NCBI GenBank assembly: GCA_022615525.1
Contig: JAKEGN010000340.1
Location: 1 to 10,265, forward strand
DNA: 10,265 nucleotides
Source: Woeseiaceae bacterium
Lineage (GTDB): Bacteria; Pseudomonadota; Gammaproteobacteria; Steroidobacterales; Woeseiaceae
Direction: 5' to 3'
Below are positions 5,358-10,265 of the stretch, piece after piece. The translations under genes and the position numbers were made by a program. Each line of letters starts with the position of its first letter. The first letter of the stretch is position 1. The notes under the pieces are model-generated. The model did no database searches. It saw only the letters and a program-made list of their open reading frames with translations, and had not been told where the DNA came from.

Positions 5358-6995
5358 TTACATCATGCCGCCCATTCCACCCATGCCGCTCATGTCCGGC
5401 GCTGCGGGTGTATCGCTTTTCGGTTTCTCTGCAACCATCGCTTCCGTGGTCAGCAACAGGCCTGACACGGAGGCTGCATTCTGCAGTGCATAGCGGGTAA
5501 CCTTGGTTGGATCGAGAATACCCATCTCGATCATGTCGCCATACTCACCGGTGGCAGCATTGTAGCCATAGTTGCCCTTGCCCTTGACGACCGCATTCAG
5601 AACGACACTCGGATCACCGCCTGCGTTCTTCACGATCTGGCGCAGCGGCTCCTCGATTGCACGACGCAGGATGTTGATTCCAACCTGCTGATCGTCGTTG
5701 TCGCCTTTCAGCTTGTGCGTCGCAGCAGCGGCGCGGATAAACGCCACACCACCGCCCGGGACCACGCCTTCTTCAACGGCCGCGCGCGTAGCATGCAGCG
5801 CATCTTCGACGCGAGCCTTCTTTTCCTTCATCTCGATCTCGGTTGCGGCGCCAACTTTGATCACGGCAACACCGCCGGACAGTTTGGCAACCCGCTCCTG
5901 GAGCTTCTCCTTGTCGTAATCAGAGCTTGACTCCTCGATCTCGGCATTGATCTGATCGACGCGGCCTTTGATGTCCTCGGGACGCCCGGCACCATCAATG
6001 ATCGTCGTGTTTTCCTTCGTGATCTGAACCTTCTTGGCTTCGCCGAGGTCGTCGAGCGTGGCCTTCTCCAGCGACAGGCCGACTTCCTCGGAGATCACCT
6101 GGCCACCGGTCAACACTGCGATGTCCTGCAGCATGGCCTTGCGCCGGTCACCGAAGCCCGGAGCTTTGACGGCCGCAACCTTGACGATGCCGCGGATGTT
6201 GTTGACGACCAGCGTGGCAAGCGCCTCGCCTTCGACGTCTTCTGCAACGATCAGCAGCGGCCGGCCGGCTTTGGCAACGCCTTCGAGCACCGGCAGCATG
6301 TCGCGAATGTTGGAGATCTTCTTGTCGTACAGGAGTACCAGCGGGTTCTCCAGTTCGACATTCTGGTTCTGCTGGTTGTTGATGAAGTACGGGGACAGGT
6401 AGCCACGATCGAACTGCATGCCCTCGACGACATCGAGTTCATTTTCCAGACCCGAGCCTTCCTCGACGGTGATTACGCCTTCCTTGCCGACTTTCTGCAT
6501 TGACTTCGAAATAATGTCGCCGATCTCGGTGTCGGAGTTGGCCGAAATGCTGCCAACCTGTGCGATGGCCTTGTCATCCTCGCAGGGCTTCGACAGCTTC
6601 TTCAGCTCGGCAACGATGGCGATCGTCGCCTTGTCGATACCACGCTTCAGGTCCATCGGGTTCATGCCGGCAGCAACAGACTTCAGGCCTTCGCGCAGAA
6701 CCGCCTGCGCCAGTACCGTAGCGGTTGTCGTACCGTCACCGGCGATGTCAGATGTCTGGGAAGCGACTTCCTTGACCATCTGTGCGCCCATGTTTTCAAA
6801 CTTGTCTTCGAGCTCGATCTCCTTGGCAACGGATACGCCGTCCTTGGTCACGGTCGGTGCGCCAAAACTCTTGTCGAGCACGACGTTGCGACCTTTGGGA
6901 CCCAGGGTCACCTTTACCGCATTCGCCAGGATGTTCACACCTGCAAACATCTTCTGACGCGCGTCGTCGCTGAAACGAACTTCTTTAGCAGCCAT
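5358..6995 (-). CDS. groEL: Chaperonin GroEL (60 kDa)
   Basis: Cytosolic chaperonin forming the double heptameric ring that folds proteins in an ATP-dependent cycle with GroES. The protein has 545 residues, close to the usual 548. It begins AAKEVRFSDDAR and contains the ATP-binding GDGTTTA with Asp87, TLGPKGRNV (30-38), VEEGVVPGGGVA in the equatorial domain near 408-418, and the flexible C-terminal GGMGGMM tail. The start is the ATG at 6995, with AAGAGGAA (about 7010-7003) as ribosome-binding site; a TTG two codons upstream is not used. It follows groES by 50 nt in the same operon and ends at a strong terminator. All signatures look intact, so it is probably the main functional copy, with nothing to suggest a specialised paralogue. 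Confidence 0.98.
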   Translation of the reverse strand: MAAKEVRFSDDARQKMFAGVNILANAVKVTLGPKGRNVVLDKSFGAPTVTKDGVSVAKEIELEDKFENMGAQMVKEVASQTSDIAGDGTTTATVLAQAVLREGLKSVAAGMNPMDLKRGIDKATIAIVAELKKLSKPCEDDKAIAQVGSISANSDTEIGDIISKSMQKVGKEGVITVEEGSGLENELDVVEGMQFDRGYLSPYFINNQQNQNVELENPLVLLYDKKISNIRDMLPVLEGVAKAGRPLLIVAEDVEGEALATLVVNNIRGIVKVAAVKAPGFGDRRKAMLQDIAVLTGGQVISEEVGLSLEKATLDDLGEAKKVQITKENTTIIDGAGRPEDIKGRVDQINAEIEESSSDYDKEKLQERVAKLSGGVAVIKVGAATEIEMKEKKARVEDALHATRAAVEEGVVPGGGVAFIRAAAATHKLKGDNDDQQVGINILRRAIEEPLRQIVKNAGGDPSVVLNAVVKGKGNYGYNAATGEYGDMIEMGILDPTKVTRYALQNAASVSGLLLTTEAMVAEKPKSDTPAAPDMSGMGGMGGMM

Positions 6996-7045
6996 TTTCA
7001 AATTCCTCTTTGCTTGAACTTTTGAGAACCGGGTGAGTGTCGACT

Positions 7046-7336
7046 TCAGCCTTCGATGACGGCCATGATGTCGTCTTCTTTCATTACCAGCAGTTCCTCG
7101 CCGTCTACCTTGACTTCAGTTCCGCTGTATTTACCGAACAACACCTTGTCGCCGGCCTTGATGTCGAGGGCCCGTATTTCACCGGATTCCAGGATCTTGC
7201 CATTGCCCACGGCAATGACCTTGCCCTTGATCGGTTTTTCAGCCGCCGTGTCCGGGATGACGATTCCACCCGGGGACGTGCGCTCTTCTTCCACGCGCTT
7301 TACGATGACTCGATCATGAAGCGGACGAATCTTCAT
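7046..7336 (-). CDS. groES: Co-chaperonin GroES (10 kDa)
   Basis: Heptameric lid that closes the GroEL cavity. The 96-residue protein has the family start MKIRPLHDRVIVKR, the mobile loop region EERTSPGGIVIPDTA (17-31) that binds GroEL, KPIKGKVIAVG (34-44), and the end GEELLVMKEDDIMAVIEG. The ATG at 7336 follows TAGGAGAT with good spacing. It is first gene of groES-groEL and is preceded by a CIRCE operator and a heat-shock-type promoter. Nothing unusual is seen in the protein. Confidence 0.98.
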   Translation of the reverse strand: MKIRPLHDRVIVKRVEEERTSPGGIVIPDTAAEKPIKGKVIAVGNGKILESGEIRALDIKAGDKVLFGKYSGTEVKVDGEELLVMKEDDIMAVIEG

Positions 7337-7401
7337 CGATTGGATCTCCTATAAATTATTGATTAGTAACCGACTTTTGCGGTCTTCGCAGCTTGTGCCT
7401 G

Positions 7402-7428
7402 TTAGCACTCGGCCGCAGCGAGTGCCAA
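7402..7428 (-). promoter_or_regulatory. CIRCE operator (HrcA binding site) of groESL
   Basis: An inverted repeat, TTAGCACTC (7402-7410), 9-nt spacer, GAGTGCCAA (7420-7428) on the plus strand, matches the CIRCE consensus TTAGCACTC-N9-GAGTGCTAA with one mismatch and exact spacing. It overlaps the end of the -10 and the expected transcription start, a position where HrcA would block transcription. It implies an hrcA gene elsewhere in the genome. Confidence 0.93.
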
Positions 7429-7456
7429 TCATAGGGGCGGCGGCGCAAATTTCAAG
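7428..7456 (-). promoter_or_regulatory. groESL promoter, sigma32-like and sigma70-like
   Basis: The minus strand has CTTGAAA (7456-7450), then CCCC (7437-7434) followed directly by TATGAT (7433-7428). Read as sigma70, this is TTGAAA, a 16-nt spacer and TATGAT. Read as sigma32, CTTGAAA is 12 nt from CCCCTAT, near the consensus CTTGAAA / CCCCATNT. The two readings share the same start site, near 7421, inside CIRCE. Confidence 0.75.
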
Positions 7457-7568
7457 GGGCAGCGCGAGCGATCGCTTGCTTGCCCGCCCGCCACAGCGAA
7501 ACTGCGTGCTCGGTCAATGACAGCCCCGGTCACCACCGGTATCCTTCCTGTCCGGTCGACGGCTGTGG

Positions 7569-7598
7569 TTGACATAATCGGTAATATCCGGCTGTTTT
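7569..7598 (+). promoter_or_regulatory. Possible promoter of dsbD
   Basis: A perfect -35 hexamer TTGACA lies at 7569-7574. The best -10 at suitable distance is TGTTTT (7593-7598, spacer 18), which is weak; TAATAT at 7582 is too close. If right, the start falls near 7605, upstream of the GTG at 7651. The rest of 7429-7650 holds only the groES promoter and this site. Confidence 0.35.
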
Positions 7599-7650
7599 GG
7601 CGGTCCGAGTCGTCATAGCAACGATATCTGTCCAACAAACGAGGTACTGC

Positions 7651-9918
7651 GTGCAACGGTCGCGTACGACGCTTTCGTGGCAAAAGTCTGTTGCGCTTGC
7701 AGCCGGACTGCTTTTGCTCGGCTCCGCCAACGCGCAGACCGGGGACTTTCTGAAGCCCCGCGAGGCCTTCCGCTACGCTCTTGCCGACACCGGCGAGGCC
7801 TTCGAGATCGATTTCGTCATCGAAGACGGGTACTACCTCTACAAGAGCAAATTGTCCTTTGCCAGCCTGAGCCCTGGCATCAGCATCGGCCAGTACGCGT
7901 TGCCGGGGGGTATCGCGCACGAGGACGAGTACTTCGGCGCTCAGGAGGTTTATCGCGAGCGCTTTTTCGTCTCCCTGCCCTACACCGTGGAAGGCTCGCG
8001 CCCCGACGCTGCCGAACTCGAACTCCGCCTGCAGGGCTGCGCCGATCTCGGCCTTTGTTATACCCCACAGACCTGGATCGCCGAGGTCAAGCTGATGAAG
8101 ACCGGCGCCGCGGGCAAGTTGAGCCTGGATACCACATTCGGTTCGCCGCTTGGAGCCAATGCCGATTTCCTTCCGGTTGACGAGGTTTTCATACCGGCAC
8201 TCACTGCTCTGGACGGCAACACGGTCGAGCTCGGGATCCGGGTCCTGCCCGGCTATTACCTTTACCGGGACAAGATCACCGTCACGACTTCATCAGACCG
8301 GGTGCAACTCGGCCGGCTCGAGCTGCCCGAGGGTGAGAAAAAGTTCGACGAGTGGTTCGGCGAGATGCAGGTGTTTCACGATGACGTATTCGGCACTGTG
8401 CCGCTTGCGAGGGCAACGCCGGAAGCCATGGATATAGAGCTGCAGATCGGATACCAGGGCTGCGCCGACGGTGGCATCTGTTACCCGCCGGTAACGAAGA
8501 TCATGCAAGTATCCTTGCCGGCAGCCACTGCGGTCTCGGCGCTTCAGGCACCGGCAACCGGCGCGGCCGGCGGACCGCCGGTTTCAGAGCAGGCCATGCT
8601 CGCGCGAGTCATAACGCAGTCCGGGTTGTGGGCGGCCGCCGGCGTGTTCTTCCTCGCGGGCCTGGGACTCGCTTTCACACCCTGTGTCCTGCCGATGGTT
8701 CCCATCCTTTCCGGGATCATCGCCGGCGAAGGCGAAAACGTCAGTTCGCGGCGCGGCTTCGCGCTGGCATTGAGTTACGTGATGGGCATGGCACTGGTGT
8801 ACACCGCCGCAGGTGTCGTGGCTGCGGCCGCCGGTCTGCAGATGCAGGCCGCATTCAACCAGCCGTGGGTGCTGATCCTGTTCTCCTCGCTCTTCGTGGT
8901 CCTCGCACTCGGCATGTTCGGCCTGTTCGATCTGCAGATGCCCTCCGCGATCCAGAGCCGGCTTGCCGGTGTCAGCGGTAACCAGAAAAGTGGCACGGCA
9001 ATCGGGGCGTTCATCATGGGAGCCCTTTCGTCGCTGGTGGTGACCGCCTGCGTTGCACCGGCGCTCATTGCCGCCCTGACCGTGATGGCTCAAACCGGCG
9101 ACATGCTGCGTGGCGGGGCGGCATTGTTTGCCATGAGCCTCGGCATGGGTGCGCCATTGTTGCTGGTCGGCGCCGCGCAAGGCAGGTTCCTGCCCAAGAC
9201 CGGGCAGTGGATGATCGCGGTGAAGAACGCCTTCGGCTTCATGATGCTCGCGCTTGCGATCTGGATGTTGTCGCGCATCCTGCCGGCGGGCGTGACGCTG
9301 GCGCTCTGGGCCGTGCTTATATTCATGGCAGGTGTCTTTCTCGGTGGCCTGACGACGCTCGACGCCCAGGCTTCCGGTCTGCGGAAGCTTGGCAAGGGCT
9401 TCGGCCTGCTGGCCATCCTCTATGGTGCTGTCCTGCTGCTGGGCGCACTGGCCGGCGGCCACAGCCTGCTGAAACCGCTGGGAGGTTTGAGCGCCGGTAT
9501 TTCCACCGGCCCTGGGCAGGAATACGGCCTCGCCTTGCGCCGTATCAAGACGGTCGAGGATCTCGATCGCGAGGTGGCCATGGCTGCCGCGGGCGGCAAA
9601 TCGGCAATGCTCGATTTCTACGCCGACTGGTGCGTATCCTGTATCGAAATGGAGAAGTACACTTTCTCCGATCCGGCCGTGCAGGCAGCGCTGACGAACA
9701 CGGTCACGCTGCAGGCCGATGTCACGGCGAACGATGCGGAAGACCAGAAATTGTTGCAGCGCTTCGGCGTATTCGGTCCGCCGACCATCATCTTCTTTGG
9801 CAGCGACGGATTGCAGCGGCACGGCTATGAGGTGGTTGGTTACATGAAAGCGGAAAAATTTGCGGAGCACGTAAGTGCCGCGGTCGCCGCAACGGACCCG
9901 GTAACCGTACAACGATAA
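7651..9918 (+). CDS. dsbD: Thiol:disulfide interchange protein DsbD with two N-terminal domains
   Basis: Inner-membrane reductant transporter: takes electrons from cytosolic thioredoxin and passes them to periplasmic thiol proteins. The 755-residue protein is far longer than E. coli DsbD (565). Order: signal peptide (1-28, cleavage at ANA-QT); a first DsbD-alpha domain (about 32-148) with Cys130 and Cys136 in QGCADLGLCYTP; a second such domain (about 172-290) with Cys271 and Cys277 in QGCADGGICYPP; the transmembrane beta domain (about 325-605) with the redox pair Cys345 (FTPCVLPM) and Cys467 (VTACVAPA); and a C-terminal thioredoxin-like gamma domain with WCVSC (Cys661, Cys664) and the cis-Pro loop FGPPTIIFF. 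The GTG at 7651 is preferred: GAGG (7641-7644) lies 6 nt upstream and a clean signal peptide follows, whereas the TTG at 7597 adds 18 residues without a ribosome-binding site. A TlpA-like gene follows after 14 nt. Confidence 0.95.
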   Translation: MQRSRTTLSWQKSVALAAGLLLLGSANAQTGDFLKPREAFRYALADTGEAFEIDFVIEDGYYLYKSKLSFASLSPGISIGQYALPGGIAHEDEYFGAQEVYRERFFVSLPYTVEGSRPDAAELELRLQGCADLGLCYTPQTWIAEVKLMKTGAAGKLSLDTTFGSPLGANADFLPVDEVFIPALTALDGNTVELGIRVLPGYYLYRDKITVTTSSDRVQLGRLELPEGEKKFDEWFGEMQVFHDDVFGTVPLARATPEAMDIELQIGYQGCADGGICYPPVTKIMQVSLPAATAVSALQAPATGAAGGPPVSEQAMLARVITQSGLWAAAGVFFLAGLGLAFTPCVLPMVPILSGIIAGEGENVSSRRGFALALSYVMGMALVYTAAGVVAAAAGLQMQAAFNQPWVLILFSSLFVVLALGMFGLFDLQMPSAIQSRLAGVSGNQKSGTAIGAFIMGALSSLVVTACVAPALIAALTVMAQTGDMLRGGAALFAMSLGMGAPLLLVGAAQGRFLPKTGQWMIAVKNAFGFMMLALAIWMLSRILPAGVTLALWAVLIFMAGVFLGGLTTLDAQASGLRKLGKGFGLLAILYGAVLLLGALAGGHSLLKPLGGLSAGISTGPGQEYGLALRRIKTVEDLDREVAMAAAGGKSAMLDFYADWCVSCIEMEKYTFSDPAVQAALTNTVTLQADVTANDAEDQKLLQRFGVFGPPTIIFFGSDGLQRHGYEVVGYMKAEKFAEHVSAAVAATDPVTVQR

Positions 9919-9932
9919 AGTCCAGGGCCCCG

Positions 9933-10265
9933 ATGAAAAAAAACGTCACGATCGCGCTGCTGATGATTGCCATTGCAGCCGGCGGATATTTGCTGCGGAT
10001 TTACCTGCAGGTACCGGAGGGACCGCCGGAAACGGGTTCCGTGGTCGAGGGCAAGATCGACTTCACTCTCGATGACCTGCATGGCAAGCCGCGCAGCCTG
10101 TCGGAATGGCGCGGCACGCCACTACTGGTCAATTTCTGGGCAACCTGGTGTGCACCGTGCCGCCGGGAAATTCCGTTGCTGAAGGCAACGCAGGCCGAGC
10201 ATGCCGCGAATCGCCTGCAGGTCGTCGGCGTGGCCGTGGATTTTCGCGAACAGGTCGAGCAATAC
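9933..10265 (+). CDS. TlpA/ResA-like periplasmic thioredoxin, 3' truncated
   Basis: First 111 residues of a membrane-anchored thioredoxin-fold protein; the gene leaves the window at the right edge. It has an N-terminal hydrophobic anchor (about 5-26) after KKN, then KIDFTLDDLHGKPRSLSEWRG (41-61), typical of AhpC/TSA-like or redoxin thioredoxins, and the active site LLVNFWATWCAPCRREIP with Cys73 and Cys76. The WCAPC motif and anchor suggest a TlpA/ResA-type reductase acting on periplasmic disulfides. Only 14 nt separate it from dsbD, so it is probably co-transcribed and reduced by the DsbD gamma or alpha domains. In Pseudomonas-like genomes this locus is commonly followed by aroQ and accBC, which would be expected just beyond the window. 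A weak AGGGC lies before the ATG. Confidence 0.9.
   Translation, partial: MKKNVTIALLMIAIAAGGYLLRIYLQVPEGPPETGSVVEGKIDFTLDDLHGKPRSLSEWRGTPLLVNFWATWCAPCRREIPLLKATQAEHAANRLQVVGVAVDFREQVEQY

Noticed and set aside
6993..7001. TTG start at 7001 giving GroEL a two-residue extension
   Set aside because: The ATG at 6995 gives the universal AAKEV start and has proper spacing from AAGAGGAA.
7461..7480. Palindrome around AGCGATCGCT upstream of groES
   Set aside because: It lies upstream of the promoter, is short, and such GC-rich palindromes are common at this base composition.
8584..9912. Open frame of 442 codons on the minus strand across dsbD
   Set aside because: Composition is rich in His, Gln and Arg, as expected from the reverse of membrane-protein codons; the plus strand encodes an intact DsbD.
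1..10265. CRISPR arrays, tRNA or rRNA genes, transposase genes
   Set aside because: No regularly spaced repeats, no cloverleaf or rRNA segments, and no transposase-like protein were seen on either strand.

Overview
The window looks like a stretch of GC-rich gammaproteobacterial chromosome. The evidence is the Proteobacteria-type GroEL with a GGM tail, the MsrP/MsrQ pair, the order groEL-groES / dsbD / TlpA-like thioredoxin, and a REP-like palindrome of the Pseudomonas type. This is judged by eye from protein sequence; genus and family cannot be resolved.

Layout. Bases 1-346 (minus) hold the N-terminal 115 residues of a type 2 isoleucyl-tRNA synthetase. Its 5' leader (about 373-640, minus) is a well-formed T-box riboswitch with an Ile specifier codon (ATC), a canonical antiterminator with a UGGU bulge, and a mutually exclusive terminator hairpin. 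A divergent alpha/beta hydrolase of the epoxide-hydrolase type follows (700-1659, plus). Two long inverted repeats lie at 1681-1776. Next come a DsbA-family (FrnE-like) CPWC oxidoreductase (1793-2515, minus), the methionine sulfoxide repair pair msrP-msrQ (2692-4371, plus), a secreted Sel1/TPR-like protein (4399-4935), a small cysteine-rich lipoprotein (4938-5183), and a REP-like intergenic region. The groES-groEL operon (7336 to 5358, minus) has its terminator at 5302-5329 and a CIRCE operator overlapping a sigma32/sigma70-type promoter. The window closes with a divergent operon of dsbD (7651-9918, plus), encoding a 755-residue DsbD with two tandem N-terminal domains, and a TlpA/ResA-like thioredoxin cut by the window end.

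How the parts fit. Much of the window concerns protein quality and thiol/methionine redox chemistry. DsbD moves electrons across the inner membrane to periplasmic partners, of which the adjacent TlpA-like protein is a likely one. MsrP/MsrQ repairs oxidised methionines in the periplasm using electrons from the membrane. GroESL folds cytosolic proteins under heat-shock control. The unexpected part is the left end: a T-box, a tRNA-sensing device typical of Firmicutes and Actinobacteria, in front of an IleRS whose HIGH signature reads GIHH. That swapped form is the one linked to extreme mupirocin resistance in IleRS2. Together they look like an acquired, self-regulated, drug-tolerant isoleucine-charging module.
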